NCBI RefSeq assembly: GCF_013155295.1
Contig: NZ_JABJXT010000014.1
Coordinates: 61,278 to 125,277, forward strand
Length of the DNA stretch: 64,000 nucleotides
Source of the DNA: Pseudogemmobacter hezensis
GTDB taxonomy: Bacteria > Pseudomonadota > Alphaproteobacteria > Rhodobacterales > Rhodobacteraceae
Direction: 5' to 3'
In this document: one piece after another, positions 27,551 to 37,327 of the stretch
How positions within the stretch are numbered: the first letter of the stretch is position 1
Layout of the letters: each line of letters starts with the position of its first letter
Notes under the pieces: generated by a model
Databases searched by the model: none
Told to the model about the DNA's origin: nothing
What the model saw: only the letters and a program-made list of their open reading frames with translations
Translations under genes and position numbers: made by a program

Positions 27551-28804
27551 CTAGCGCAGCGCCCGGCCCTTGATGATCGCATTCTTGCCAAACCGGGCCC
27601 GGATTGTATCGGCAGCATGCTCGGCGCGGGCCCTTGTGCGGGCGCCTGGGTCCAGCAGATCGGGGCTGCTGTCAGCCAGATCTGCGGCGCAAAGATCGGT
27701 GATCCCGGTGCCGATCAGCCGAAACGGGCCCGTCGCCCCTGATCTGTCCAGCATGTCACGCGCGGTGCGATAGATCCGGTCTGCCAGCTGGGTCGGATCG
27801 GCCAGCGCCTGCCGCCGGGTCACGGTCTGGAAATCGCTTTTCTTCAGCTTCAGCGTCACGGTGCGCCCCGCAAGGCCCTTGGCCTTGGCCCTGTCTGAGG
27901 CCTGCTCGGCCAGCCGCCACAGATGCCCGTCCAGCAGGTCTGGGTCTGACAGATCGCCGTCGAATGTCGTTTCTTTCGAGATGGATTTCGGGATTTCGTC
28001 GCGGCTGACGGGGCGATTGTCCTCACCCCGGGCCAGATGCCACAGGCGGCTGCCCATCTGGCCAAAGCGCGCGGTCAGATCGGCGCGCTCCCACCGCAGA
28101 AGATCGGCGATGGTGCGAATCCCCGCCGTTTGCAGCGCCGCCTGGGTGCTGGTGCCAACCCCCCAAAGCAGGCCAATCGGCTGTGGCGCAAGGAAAGCCG
28201 CCGTCTCGGCACGGCCGATCAGCGAAAAGCCGCGTGGCTTATCAAGATCCGAGGCGATCTTGGCCAGAAACTTATTATGCGACAGCCCGACAGAGCCGGT
28301 GATGCCCAGTTCGATCTCCATCCGTTTGGTCAGCCTGGCCAGCATGATCGCAGGCGGTGCCCCATGCAGCCTTTGCGTGCCCGACAGATCAAGAAAGGCC
28401 TCGTCCAGCGACAGCGGCTCTATATCCGGGGTCAGCTCTTCCAGCATGACGCGGATCTGGCGTGAGACCTCGGCGTAATGGCTGATCCGGGGCGGCACCA
28501 CCACGGCCTCGGGGCAGAGTTTCATCGCCTGGAACATAGGCATAGCCGACCGCACGCCCCGGATCCGCGCCAGATAGCAGCAGGTTGAAACCACACCGCG
28601 CCTGCCCCCGCCGACAATCAGCGGCTGATCGCGCAGGGCCGGATTGTCGCGCTTCTCGACGCTGGCATAAAAGGCGTCGCAATCCATATGGGCGATTGAA
28701 AGCGTCTCAAGCTCGGGGTGCGCAATCACCCGCGGCGAGCGGCAGACCGGGCAGCGCCGGCCGCTTTCAAATCTGCTCTGACAATCGCGGCAAAACCCTG
28801 GCAT
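27551..28804 (-). CDS. dinB: DNA polymerase IV (DinB) with N-terminal zinc-ribbon-like extension
   Basis: A 417-residue Y-family translesion polymerase. The catalytic palm has AHMDCDAFYASVE and the second acidic pair in LSLDEAFLDLS. The thumb and little-finger domains follow with KFLAKIASDLDKPRG. The first 25 residues carry two Cys pairs (Cys5-Cys8 and Cys18-Cys21) spaced like a zinc ribbon, ahead of the normal DinB start. Overlapping stop/start partners are not seen; it is probably monocistronic and divergent from the helicase gene. Confidence 0.93.
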   Translation of the reverse strand: MPGFCRDCQSRFESGRRCPVCRSPRVIAHPELETLSIAHMDCDAFYASVEKRDNPALRDQPLIVGGGRRGVVSTCCYLARIRGVRSAMPMFQAMKLCPEAVVVPPRISHYAEVSRQIRVMLEELTPDIEPLSLDEAFLDLSGTQRLHGAPPAIMLARLTKRMEIELGITGSVGLSHNKFLAKIASDLDKPRGFSLIGRAETAAFLAPQPIGLLWGVGTSTQAALQTAGIRTIADLLRWERADLTARFGQMGSRLWHLARGEDNRPVSRDEIPKSISKETTFDGDLSDPDLLDGHLWRLAEQASDRAKAKGLAGRTVTLKLKKSDFQTVTRRQALADPTQLADRIYRTARDMLDRSGATGPFRLIGTGITDLCAADLADSSPDLLDPGARTRARAEHAADTIRARFGKNAIIKGRALR

Positions 28805-29044
28805 GATGGGGAGATCATATCCAGAACATCCGCCGCAGAACAGGGGGGATGGGGGCCGCCCCCGCAGGCAGGGCGCATATCATTTGGCTATTCCTTGCGC
28901 AGCTTCATGGACAGCGGGGCAAAAACGCGGTATGGCGCGGTCAGGCCTGAATGCTCCGGGCCGTAACCGGGAGGGTTGCGGCGGGGCGGTGGGCTGATCT
29001 CTGGCTCATATTCGGGGGCATCTGGCCCCCTGACAGGACAAATA

Positions 29045-31387
29045 ATGACGATTGATTCTCTGGCGGCCCCGCTTCAGGCGGCGCTCGCAGCCAAGGGCTA
29101 TTCGCAACTGACTCCGGTGCAGGAATCCGTGCTGGAGCCCTCGCTGGCCGGGCGCGATCTGCTGGTCTCGGCGCAGACTGGCTCTGGCAAAACCGTGGCC
29201 TTTGGCCTTGCAATGTCGCCCGAGGTGCTGGGCGGCATCGACAGCTTCCTGCCCGCCGACAAACCGCTGGCGCTGGTGATCGCACCGACGCGCGAGCTGG
29301 CGCTGCAGGTCCAGGCCGAGCTGGTCTGGCTTTATGAGGGCGCGACCGTCGCCTCTTGCGTCGGCGGCATGGATTACCGCACCGAGCGCCGGGCGCTGGA
29401 TCGTGGCGCGCATATCGTGGTCGGCACCCCCGGCCGTCTGCGCGACCATGTCGAGCGCAAATCGCTGGATCTGTCAGAGCTGCGCGTCGTCGTCCTCGAT
29501 GAGGCTGACGAGATGCTGGATATGGGCTTTGCCGAGGATCTGGAGTTCCTGCTGGGCGCGGCCCCCGAAGACAAGCGCGTGCTGATGTTCTCGGCCACGG
29601 TGCCCAAAGAGATCGCCCGCCTCGCTGAGACCTATCAGCGCGACGCCCGCCGGGTTGAGGTGAAATCCGCGGCCAGCCAGCATGCTGACATCGAATATAA
29701 GGCGATTTCGGTCTCGAACCGCGACAAAGAGCCGGCGATCTTCAACCTGATCCGCTGGTATGACGCCAAAGTGGCGATTGTTTTCGCCAAGACCCGCGCC
29801 AATGTGAACCACCTGCATGCGCGGATGGTGAACCGGGGCTTCCCGGTGGTGGCGCTGTCGGGCGAGCTGTCGCAAAGCGAGCGTCTGCACGCGCTGCAGG
29901 CGCTGCGTGATGGCCGGGCGCGTGTCTGTATTGCGACCGACGTGGCCGCACGCGGCATCGACCTGCCGGGGCTGGATCTGGTGATCCACGCCGATCTGCC
30001 GACCAACCCGGAAACGCTTTTGCACCGCTCTGGCCGGACGGGCCGCGCTGGCCGCAAGGGCACCTCGGTTCTGGTGGTGCCGCAGGCCGAGTTCCGCAAG
30101 GCAAACCGCATCCTGCAGGGCGCCAAACTGGTTGCTGAATGGGGCAAGGCCCCGGGCGCCGATGAGGTTCAGGCCCGCGAGGATGAGCGTCTGGTCTCTG
30201 ACCCGGCGCTGACGGCGGATGTCGGTGAAGAGGCAGGCATCGCGGCAGAACTGCTGGAAGCACATGGCCCCGAATCCATCGCGGCGGCCTTTGTGCGCCT
30301 GTGGCGGGCCAAGCGTTCTGCCCCCGAAGAGCTGGTCGAGGATCTGCCGACCCCGGCCCCGCTGCCGCCCCGCGAGCGTGGCGAATTCGGGCCCTCGGTC
30401 TGGTATAAGCTTTCGGTCGGGCATGAGGGCCGGGCCGAGGCCCGCTGGCTTTTGCCGAAAATCTGCGAAGCCGGTGGCATTGCGAAAGACGGGATCGGCG
30501 CGATCCGCGTGCAGCAGGACGTGACCTATGTGCAGATCGCCGAGCCGCTGGCCGGGCGTTTCCGCGAAATGACCGAGATCGAGCCTGGCCTGACCATGGA
30601 GCGCGTGGCCGAGGCCCCGGAATTCGGGCCGAAAGGGCGCGTGACCTCTGATCGTCCGGCCCGCGCCCCGCGTGAGGGCAAGCCCGCCTGGGGCGCAAAG
30701 CCGCGCTTTGGTGATGATGAGGGCGATGCCCCGCGCAAGCCCCGCGCCCCGCGCGAGGCGGCAGAGGGCGCATCCGCCCGCAAGCCCTGGGCGAAACGCG
30801 AAGACGGCGACGCGCCGAAAAAGCCCTGGGCGAAGCGTGAAGAGGGCGACGCCCCGAAAAAACCATGGGCAAAGCGCGAAGACGGTGATGCACCGAAGAA
30901 GCCCTGGGCAAAACGTGACGATGGCGATGCGCCGAAAAAGCCCTATGCCCGCCGTGACGAAGGTGACGGGGCAAAGCCGCGCTGGACACCCACCGAAGGC
31001 GAGCGTCCGATGCGCGACGACCGCCCGGCGAAATCCGCGCCGCGCTCGGCCGGGTATCGCTCGCATGGGGGCAGCCCTGACCGGCCCGCCCGCTCGACCG
31101 GGTTCAAAAGCCATGCGGCAGGATCCAAACCCCGCGAGGGCTATGGCGCGCGTGACGATGCGCCGCGCAAACCGCGTGGTGAAGGTGGCGCCGAGGGGCG
31201 GCCCTTCGTGAAGCGTGACTATGCCAAGGCAGACGGTGGTAAGCCTGCTGCCCGCAGCGCCGGGGCCAAAAGCCATGGCGCGAAACCCGAAGGCAAGCCC
31301 TTTGCGGCGCGTAAACCTGCGGCAAAGCCGGTTGACGCCCGCGACACCTCGAAGCGCTTCGTGCCGCCGAAACGTCCGCGCGGCTGA
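29045..31387 (+). CDS. DEAD-box RNA helicase (DeaD/DbpA-type) with repetitive basic tail
   Basis: A 780-residue ATP-dependent RNA helicase. The Q motif is LTPVQESVL, Walker A AQTGSGKT (residues 43-50), the DEAD box LDEADEML (Asp152-Asp155), the SAT motif MFSATVP and motif VI HRSGRTGRAGR. A DbpA-like RNA-binding fold begins around residue 450 (SVWYKLSVGHEGRAEARWLLP). The last 230 residues are low-complexity and basic, with five 13-residue repeats at 30782-30976 and three related S-A/T-G-x-K/R-S-H motifs. I start at the ATG at 29045; the frame is open to 28976. A 240-bp leader separates it from dinB, which is long enough for cold-type control but shows no clear structure to me. Confidence 0.92.
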   Translation: MTIDSLAAPLQAALAAKGYSQLTPVQESVLEPSLAGRDLLVSAQTGSGKTVAFGLAMSPEVLGGIDSFLPADKPLALVIAPTRELALQVQAELVWLYEGATVASCVGGMDYRTERRALDRGAHIVVGTPGRLRDHVERKSLDLSELRVVVLDEADEMLDMGFAEDLEFLLGAAPEDKRVLMFSATVPKEIARLAETYQRDARRVEVKSAASQHADIEYKAISVSNRDKEPAIFNLIRWYDAKVAIVFAKTRANVNHLHARMVNRGFPVVALSGELSQSERLHALQALRDGRARVCIATDVAARGIDLPGLDLVIHADLPTNPETLLHRSGRTGRAGRKGTSVLVVPQAEFRKANRILQGAKLVAEWGKAPGADEVQAREDERLVSDPALTADVGEEAGIAAELLEAHGPESIAAAFVRLWRAKRSAPEELVEDLPTPAPLPPRERGEFGPSVWYKLSVGHEGRAEARWLLPKICEAGGIAKDGIGAIRVQQDVTYVQIAEPLAGRFREMTEIEPGLTMERVAEAPEFGPKGRVTSDRPARAPREGKPAWGAKPRFGDDEGDAPRKPRAPREAAEGASARKPWAKREDGDAPKKPWAKREEGDAPKKPWAKREDGDAPKKPWAKRDDGDAPKKPYARRDEGDGAKPRWTPTEGERPMRDDRPAKSAPRSAGYRSHGGSPDRPARSTGFKSHAAGSKPREGYGARDDAPRKPRGEGGAEGRPFVKRDYAKADGGKPAARSAGAKSHGAKPEGKPFAARKPAAKPVDARDTSKRFVPPKRPRG
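30782..30976 (+). repeat. Five tandem 39-bp repeats in the helicase tail
   Basis: Five in-frame 39-bp units encode KPWAKREDGDAPK with small changes (fourth RDDGDAPK, fifth KPYARRDEGDGAK). The copies differ mainly at third codon positions, so the repeat is old enough to have drifted silently while the protein pattern is kept. Confidence 0.85.
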
Positions 31388-31420
31388 TCGGCCAGGGCTG
31401 AAGCAGCTATGATCTGACAG

Positions 31421-31449
31421 CAGCCCGCCGGTTTTCGGCGGGCTGTTTT
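31421..31449. terminator. Rho-independent terminator between the helicase gene and hutD
   Basis: CAGCCCGCCG (31421-31430) pairs with CGGCGGGCTG (31436-31445) around GTTTT, with TTTT after it. It is 34 bp after the helicase stop and immediately beyond the hutD stop on the other strand. Confidence 0.88.
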
Positions 31450-31451
31450 CG

Positions 31452-31997
31452 TCAGCGGGGCTTTGAGGTGGTCTCTGCCTCAAAGCAGACGGCGATCCCC
31501 CTGGCGCCGCGCAGCCCCTGGCGCAGATCGGGCCGCTGGCTGAAATCGATCAGGTCCAGCCGTTCAAAGCCCGCCCAGGGCTCTGTCAGCAGCAAAATCT
31601 GCGCCCCCAGATCCGGGTTGAACTGGCCCTTATGCGTGTGGGCTTTGCGCGGGCGGCGCAGCATCAGGTTGAAGTCCAGAAGCGGCGGGCCCAGCAGGCG
31701 GGCGGTAACGGCGGCCTCTCCGGCAAAGGTCAGGGCTGGGCTGGTTTCATCCATCACGATGGGCTTGCCCTCGACCTCCAGCAGCATCGGCCCGCCCTCT
31801 ATCACCGTCAGAATGCGGTCGATGCCGGGGAAGTGCGAGAATGGCCCGTCCTGCGCCACCCAGGCCGTCGAAATTCGCCAGGAAAACGTCTCTGTTCCTG
31901 CGGAAACGGGCGATATTGCGATCTCGGCCGTCTCGCCGCCGCCGTTTTTCCAGGGCCGGAAGATCCGGCCCCGGGCGGGGTAGATCCCCTCGCTCAC
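31452..31997 (-). CDS. hutD: HutD family protein
   Basis: A 181-residue cupin-fold HutD protein. HutD is common in proteobacterial hut operons and is thought to limit overflow of histidine breakdown, but its activity is not settled. [20 protein letters not shown] is the typical N-terminal block and [29 protein letters not shown] the family core. The GTG start at 31997 forms GTGA with the hutU stop, indicating translational coupling; the open frame runs to 32102. It is the last gene of the minus-strand hut operon. Confidence 0.88.
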   Translation of the reverse strand: MSEGIYPARGRIFRPWKNGGGETAEIAISPVSAGTETFSWRISTAWVAQDGPFSHFPGIDRILTVIEGGPMLLEVEGKPIVMDETSPALTFAGEAAVTARLLGPPLLDFNLMLRRPRKAHTHKGQFNPDLGAQILLLTEPWAGFERLDLIDFSQRPDLRQGLRGARGIAVCFEAETTSKPR

Positions 31998-33700
31998 CGC
32001 ATGATACCGGGCAGGCGCAGGCCATGCAGACGGGCGCAGTCTTTGGCGATCTGATACCCCGCATCCGCATGACGCATCACGCCCGAGGCGGGGTCGTTCC
32101 ACAAAACCCGCTCCAGCCGTTTCGCGGCTTCGGGGGTGCCATCGGCGACGATCACCACGCCCGCATGCTGCGAAAAGCCCATGCCAACGCCGCCGCCATG
32201 GTGAATGGAAACCCAGGTCGCGCCTGAGGCGGTATTCGTCAGCGCATTCAGCAGCGGCCAGTCAGAAACGGCGTCTGAGCCGTCCATCATGCCTTCCGTC
32301 TCACGGTTCGGGCTGGCGACCGAACCAGAATCCAGATGATCGCGCCCGATCACGATGGGGGCTTTCAGCTCGCCGCTTGCCACCATCTCGTTGAACATCA
32401 GCCCGGCGCGGTGACGATCCCCCAGCCCGATCCAACAGATGCGGGCGGGCAGGCCCTGGAACGCGATCCGCTCGGCGGCCATATCCAGCCAGCGATGCAG
32501 ATGGGTGTTTTCCGGGAAGAGCTTTTTCATCGCCGCATCGGTTTTGGCGATGTCCTCGGGGTCGCCGGACAGCGCGGCCCAACGGAACGGCCCGATCCCC
32601 TGGCAAAACAGCGGCCGGATGCAGGCAGGCACGAAACCGGGGAAGGCAAAGGCGCGTTCAAAGCCCTCTTCCTGGGCCATCTGGCGGATATTGTTGCCGT
32701 AATCAACGGTCGGCACGCCCGCGTCGTGAAAGCCGACCATCGCCTCGACATGATCCCGCATCGAGGCCCGCGCGGCGCGGTCTACCGCGGCTGGATCGCT
32801 TTCCTGACGCGCGCGCCACTCGCCCACACTCCAGCCTGCCGGGCAATAGCCATGCACCGGATCATGGGCAGAGGTCTGGTCGGTCACGATATCCGGGCCG
32901 CCATTCGGCAGTGCCTCTCCGGCCAGCTGACGGCGCAGGATCTCGGGGAAGATCTCGCTCGCATTGCCGAGAAGGCCCACCGATTTTGCCTCGCCCCTGG
33001 CCGTCCATTCGGCGATCAGCGCCAGCGCCTCGTCCAGGGTTTTGGCCTTCGCGTCCAGGTATCTGGTGCGGATACGGAAATCGATCCGGGTCTCATCGAC
33101 CTCAACCGCCAAACAGGACGCGCCCGCGAAAACGGCGGCCAGCGGCTGCGCCCCGCCCATACCGCCAAGGCCCCCGGTCAGCACCCATTTCCCGGTCAGA
33201 TCGCCGTTGTAATGCTGGCGGCCCATCTCGGCAAAGGTCTCATAGGTGCCCTGAACGATGCCCTGCGCCCCGATATAGATCCAGGAGCCAGCGGTCATCT
33301 GGCCATACATCATCAGGCCCTTTTTATCGAGCGCGTTGAAATGTTCCCACGTCGCCCAGCGGGGCACGAGGTTCGAATTGGCAATCAACACGCGGGGCGC
33401 ATCCGTATGGGTGCGCACGATAGAAACGGGCTTGCCCGATTGCACCAGCAGCGTCTCATCGGCCTCAAGGTCGCGCAGCGCATCCACGATCAGGTCGAAA
33501 TCCTCCCAGCTGCGGGCGGCGCGACCGATGCCGCCATAGACCACCAGCTCATGCGGGTTCTCGGCGACGTCGGGGTGCAGGTTGTTCATCAGCATGCGCA
33601 AGGCGGCCTCGGCAGCCCAGGTTTTACAGCTGATCTCTGTCCCGGTCGGCGGATAGATGTCGCGGGCATTGTGTCGGGTTACTGTCCCGGAATTGGTCAT
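31994..33700 (-). CDS. hutU: Urocanate hydratase
   Basis: A 568-residue cytoplasmic enzyme that adds water to urocanate to give imidazolone propionate, using tightly bound NAD. It is slightly longer than the usual 555-560 residues. Family signatures are [38 protein letters not shown], and the C-terminal [22 protein letters not shown]. The gene starts 9 bp after the hutG stop and ends within the hutD start, in order hutI-hutH-hutG-hutU-hutD. Confidence 0.97.
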   Translation of the reverse strand: MTNSGTVTRHNARDIYPPTGTEISCKTWAAEAALRMLMNNLHPDVAENPHELVVYGGIGRAARSWEDFDLIVDALRDLEADETLLVQSGKPVSIVRTHTDAPRVLIANSNLVPRWATWEHFNALDKKGLMMYGQMTAGSWIYIGAQGIVQGTYETFAEMGRQHYNGDLTGKWVLTGGLGGMGGAQPLAAVFAGASCLAVEVDETRIDFRIRTRYLDAKAKTLDEALALIAEWTARGEAKSVGLLGNASEIFPEILRRQLAGEALPNGGPDIVTDQTSAHDPVHGYCPAGWSVGEWRARQESDPAAVDRAARASMRDHVEAMVGFHDAGVPTVDYGNNIRQMAQEEGFERAFAFPGFVPACIRPLFCQGIGPFRWAALSGDPEDIAKTDAAMKKLFPENTHLHRWLDMAAERIAFQGLPARICWIGLGDRHRAGLMFNEMVASGELKAPIVIGRDHLDSGSVASPNRETEGMMDGSDAVSDWPLLNALTNTASGATWVSIHHGGGVGMGFSQHAGVVIVADGTPEAAKRLERVLWNDPASGVMRHADAGYQIAKDCARLHGLRLPGIMR

Positions 33701-33709
33701 GTGAACCTC

Positions 33710-34510
33710 TTAGCGTTTTGCCAGGCTGGGCGCGATTTCGGCCAGCTTAGAGACTATTTTTGTCAGGGTGATGCGCAGATGATCGGCCTTTTGCGGGTCG
33801 GTCATGAAGGGCGGATCCTCGGTCTTCAGATAGCTGATCTGGGCCAGCTCCATCTGGATCGCATGGACGCCTGTGTCCGGCTGCCCATAGTGGCGCGTTG
33901 TCCAGCCGCCTCGGAAACGGCCATTCAGCACCGAAGTATGGCCAGAGGCGCGGGCGATCTCGACCACCGCTGCCTCGATTTCAGGCGCACAGGTTACGCC
34001 GCCATCGGTGCCGATATTCAGATCGGGCAGCACGCCGTCAAACAGCCAGGGGATCTGCGAGCGGATCGAGTGGCAATCATAGACAATCGCCACGCCATGC
34101 CGCGCTTTCACCCGCGCAATCTGGGCCTGCAGCGCGGCGTGATAGGAGCGGTGCAGCCTGGCCAGCCAATGCGTCACATCGGCGGGTGTCGGCCCGGCAC
34201 CCTCACGCCAGATCGGCACATTGTCGAAGGTGGTTTCCGGGATCAGCCCGGTGGTGGTTTGGCCGGGATAGAGACTGTTTCCGCCCGGATCACGGTTCAG
34301 GTCGATCACATAGCGCGAGGTATTGGCGGTAATCGTGGTCAGGCCGGGGATCAGATCAGCATAGAGGTGCTGGATCTGCCAGTCGGTATCACGGCAAAGC
34401 CGCCCCTCGTCATTCAGACGCGCGGCCACCTCACCCGGCAGCGCAAATCCCGCATGCGGAAAGGCCAGGATCATCGGGCTGTCGCCCTGCTGCAGCGTGA
34501 AGGGTTCCAT
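33710..34510 (-). CDS. hutG: N-formylglutamate deformylase
   Basis: A 266-residue N-formylglutamate amidohydrolase that yields glutamate and formate, the last step of the five-step histidine pathway. Metal-binding and family motifs include AFPHAGFALPGEVAARLN, IDLNRDPGG, VYDCHSIRSQIPWLFDG, RGGWTTRHYGQP and VHAIQMELAQISYL. It belongs to the FGase family and not to the formimidoylglutamase group, which agrees with the hutF gene nearby. Its start overlaps the hutH stop codon by one base (TGATG). Confidence 0.95.
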   Translation of the reverse strand: MEPFTLQQGDSPMILAFPHAGFALPGEVAARLNDEGRLCRDTDWQIQHLYADLIPGLTTITANTSRYVIDLNRDPGGNSLYPGQTTTGLIPETTFDNVPIWREGAGPTPADVTHWLARLHRSYHAALQAQIARVKARHGVAIVYDCHSIRSQIPWLFDGVLPDLNIGTDGGVTCAPEIEAAVVEIARASGHTSVLNGRFRGGWTTRHYGQPDTGVHAIQMELAQISYLKTEDPPFMTDPQKADHLRITLTKIVSKLAEIAPSLAKR

Positions 34511-36039
34511 CAGCCCACCTCGGGCAGCAGACCTGCGCCTGCGGGTTCCAGCGCGCCAGAGGCGATCAGCTCGCCCGCCGCCTCCATATCCGCGCCCATG
34601 AAACGGTCGGTATCCAGCACCGGGATGCGGGTGCGGATCGCCTCAATCGCGGCCTCAAGCCGGGGCGAGGATTTCAGCGGCCCGCGCAGATGCACGCCCT
34701 GAGCGGCGATCATCGCTTCGACGCCCACGATCCAGTAAAGGTTCTGCGTCATCGCCAGCAGTCTGCGCGCCCCGTGGCAGGCCATCGAGACATGGTCCTC
34801 CTGGTTGGCCGAGGTGGGGGTGGAATCGACGCTGGCCGGATGCGCCATCTGTTTGTTTTCGCTCATCAGGGCCGCTGTGGTGACCTCGGCGATCATCATG
34901 CCGGAATTCAGACCGGGCTTTGGCGTCAGGAACCCGGGCAGGCCATAAGACAGCGCCGGATCGACCAGCAGCGCGACGCGGCGCTGCGCGATTGCACCGA
35001 TCTCGGCCACGGTCAGCGCGATCATATCGGCGGCGAAAGCCACCGGCTCGGCATGGAAATTGCCGCCCGAGACCACCTGACCGTCGGACAGGATCAGCGG
35101 GTTGTCGGTGGCGGCATTGGCCTCAATCTCAAGGGTGCGGGCGGCCTGGCGCAGCACATCCAGCGCGGCGCCCGCGACCTGCGGATGACAGCGGATGCAA
35201 TAGGGGTCCTGGACGCGCTCATCCCCCTCGACATGGCTGGTGCGGATCTGGCTGTCTTCCAGCAGCTCGCGCAGGGCCCGCGCCACGTCGATCTGGCCCT
35301 GATGGCCGCGCAGGGTGTGGATTTCTTCGGCGAAAGGCGCGGTCGAGCCCATTGCGGCATCGGTCGAAAGCGCCCCGGTGATGATCGCGGCCCTGAGCGC
35401 CCGCTCGGCGCGAAACAGTCCCGCCAGCGCCAGCGCGGTCGAGACTTGCGTGCCGTTGATCAGCGCCAGCCCCTCTTTCGCGGCCAGCACCACGGGTTTC
35501 AGCCCGGCCTGCGCCAGCGCCTCGGCCCCGGAAAGGCGGGTGCCGTTATAGAATGCCTCGCCCTCACCGATCATCACGGCGGCCATATGCGCCAGCGGCG
35601 CAAGATCGCCCGAGGCCCCGACCGAACCCTTTTCGGGGATCACCGGAATCACGTTTTTGGCCAGCATAGAGCCTAAAAGCGCCACGACTTCGGGCCGCGT
35701 GCCCGAGGCGCCGCGCCCCAGAGACATCAGCTTCAGCGTCAGGATCAGCCGCACCACCGCCTCGGGCAGGGGCTGACCGACGCCGCAGCAATGCGACAGG
35801 ATCAGATTGCGCTGCAGTGTGGCGACATCGCGGGCCTCGATGCGGATCGAGGCCAGTTTGCCAAAGCCGGTATTCACGCCATAGACCGCCTTATCGCCGG
35901 CGGCGACCTCGGCGATGCGGGCGGCGGCGCGGTTGATCCCGGCATCGGCGGATGGATCAAGGCGTGGGGTGATCCCCTCCCACCAGATGCGGCGCAGCAG
36001 GGAAAGTGGCACCTGGCCGGGGATAAGTGTCTCTGTCAT
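34510..36039 (-). CDS. hutH: Histidine ammonia-lyase
   Basis: A 509-residue homotetramer that removes ammonia from histidine to form urocanate, the first pathway step. The MIO prosthetic group forms from Ala142-Ser143-Gly144 in [15 protein letters not shown]. Other signatures are [11 protein letters not shown] and SMGSTA-like blocks around residue 230-240. I start at 36039 (MTETLIPG), overlapping the hutI stop as ATGA; the longer open frame to 36303 lies entirely inside hutI. Length and motifs match the family. Confidence 0.96.
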   Translation of the reverse strand: MTETLIPGQVPLSLLRRIWWEGITPRLDPSADAGINRAAARIAEVAAGDKAVYGVNTGFGKLASIRIEARDVATLQRNLILSHCCGVGQPLPEAVVRLILTLKLMSLGRGASGTRPEVVALLGSMLAKNVIPVIPEKGSVGASGDLAPLAHMAAVMIGEGEAFYNGTRLSGAEALAQAGLKPVVLAAKEGLALINGTQVSTALALAGLFRAERALRAAIITGALSTDAAMGSTAPFAEEIHTLRGHQGQIDVARALRELLEDSQIRTSHVEGDERVQDPYCIRCHPQVAGAALDVLRQAARTLEIEANAATDNPLILSDGQVVSGGNFHAEPVAFAADMIALTVAEIGAIAQRRVALLVDPALSYGLPGFLTPKPGLNSGMMIAEVTTAALMSENKQMAHPASVDSTPTSANQEDHVSMACHGARRLLAMTQNLYWIVGVEAMIAAQGVHLRGPLKSSPRLEAAIEAIRTRIPVLDTDRFMGADMEAAGELIASGALEPAGAGLLPEVG

Positions 36040-37235
36040 TGGCTTTTTCCCTGGAAAATGCGGGTGTGAAGGGGGTTGAAACCGATCCGCGCCACCAGTT
36101 GCGCGGGCCGGGTGACATTCCAAAGCGCCAGATCGGCGGAAAGGCCGGGCGCGATGCGCCCCGTCTCGCCCTGCAGTCCCAGGGCGCGGGCGGCATTGGC
36201 GGTGACCGCCAGCAGGCATTCGGCGACGGTCAGCCGGAAAAGCGTCGCGCCCATGTTCATCGTCAGCAGCACCGAGGTCAGCGGCGAGGTGCCCGGGTTG
36301 CAATCGGTCGAAAGCGCCATCGGCACGCCGTGATCGCGGAAGGCCTGAACGGGGGGCAGCACCGTCTCGCGCAGCATATAAAACGCGCCGGGCAGCAGGG
36401 TGGCCACGGTGCCAGAGGCCGCCATAAGCGCCGCATCTGCGGCAGTCGCATGTTCCAGATGGTCGGCAGAAAGCGCGTTGAAGCGGGCGGCCAGGGCCGT
36501 TCCACCCTGATGCGAGAGTTGCTCTGAATGGATTTTCACTGGCAGGCCCAGGGCCTGGGCGCGCAGAAAAAGCGGCTCTAACATGGCTGAACTGAAGGCT
36601 ATGCCCTCACAAAACGCATCCACCGCGTCGACCAGACCCTCGGCATGGGCAGCCTCCAGCCCGGCAATGGCAACCTCCTGGATATAGGCCGCGTGACGCC
36701 CGGCGTATTCGGGGGGCAGCGCATGGGCGGCAAGCCAGGTCGTCAGCACCCGCACCGGGCGGATCTGCCCAAGGCGCCGCGCGGCGCGCAGCATGTTCAG
36801 CTCGGCCTCAATGGAAAGCCCATAGCCGGACTTGATCTCTACCGTGGTGACGCCCTCGGCCAGCAGATGGTCCAGGCGCGGCAGACTGGCCTGCACCAGC
36901 TCCTCGACCGACATCGCCCGCGTGGCCAGCATCGAGGCCCGGATGCCACCGCCCTGGCGGGCGATTTCCTCATAGGCAACGCCATCGAGGCGCATCTCAA
37001 ACTCATTGGCGCGGTCGCCGCCGAAGACCAGATGCGTGTGACAGTCGATCAGCGCTGGCGTCATCATCCGCCCCCCGCAATCGACGATCTTTTGCCCGCG
37101 CCGTGGCAGATCCGGACCGACGGCGGTGATACGCCCGGCCTCGGTCTGAACCTCAAGCGCGCCTGCCGCAGGATCGCGGCTGACCTGGCCATCGCAGGTT
37201 ACAATCCGCGCATTTGTGTAAAGCGTAGCAGTCAT
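36036..37235 (-). CDS. hutI: Imidazolonepropionase
   Basis: A 399-residue amidohydrolase that opens the imidazolone ring to give N-formimidoyl-glutamate. The metal-binding [13 protein letters not shown] is at about residues 56-68, and later family blocks are [36 protein letters not shown] and [12 protein letters not shown]. It is the first gene of the minus-strand operon, and its promoter must lie in the 92-bp gap shared with hutF. Confidence 0.95.
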   Translation of the reverse strand: MTATLYTNARIVTCDGQVSRDPAAGALEVQTEAGRITAVGPDLPRRGQKIVDCGGRMMTPALIDCHTHLVFGGDRANEFEMRLDGVAYEEIARQGGGIRASMLATRAMSVEELVQASLPRLDHLLAEGVTTVEIKSGYGLSIEAELNMLRAARRLGQIRPVRVLTTWLAAHALPPEYAGRHAAYIQEVAIAGLEAAHAEGLVDAVDAFCEGIAFSSAMLEPLFLRAQALGLPVKIHSEQLSHQGGTALAARFNALSADHLEHATAADAALMAASGTVATLLPGAFYMLRETVLPPVQAFRDHGVPMALSTDCNPGTSPLTSVLLTMNMGATLFRLTVAECLLAVTANAARALGLQGETGRIAPGLSADLALWNVTRPAQLVARIGFNPLHTRIFQGKSQ

Positions 37236-37269
37236 ACGGCTTCTTTCGCTTTGCCTTGGGTGTTTTTAA

Positions 37270-37279
37270 GTCTATACAT
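37270..37279. promoter_or_regulatory. Candidate HutC-like operator between hutI and hutF
   Basis: The 92-bp divergent promoter region contains GTCTATACAT, read ATGTATAGAC on the other strand. HutC, the GntR-family hut repressor, recognises TGTATA-type sequences, so this is a plausible operator. No hutC gene is in the window. Confidence 0.4.
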
Positions 37280-37327
37280 AATGGCGGCACTGAGGGAAGC
37301 GATTTTTACATCAGGCGGGGGCGGGCA

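Noticed and set aside
32336..34702. A 788-codon plus-strand frame opposite hutU and hutG
   Set aside because: It spans two convincing genes on the other strand and shows no protein-family motif; it is an effect of codon bias.
34510..36303. 597-residue version of histidine ammonia-lyase
   Set aside because: The extra N-terminal 88 residues lie inside hutI and are not of the family; the start at 36039 overlaps the hutI stop as expected.
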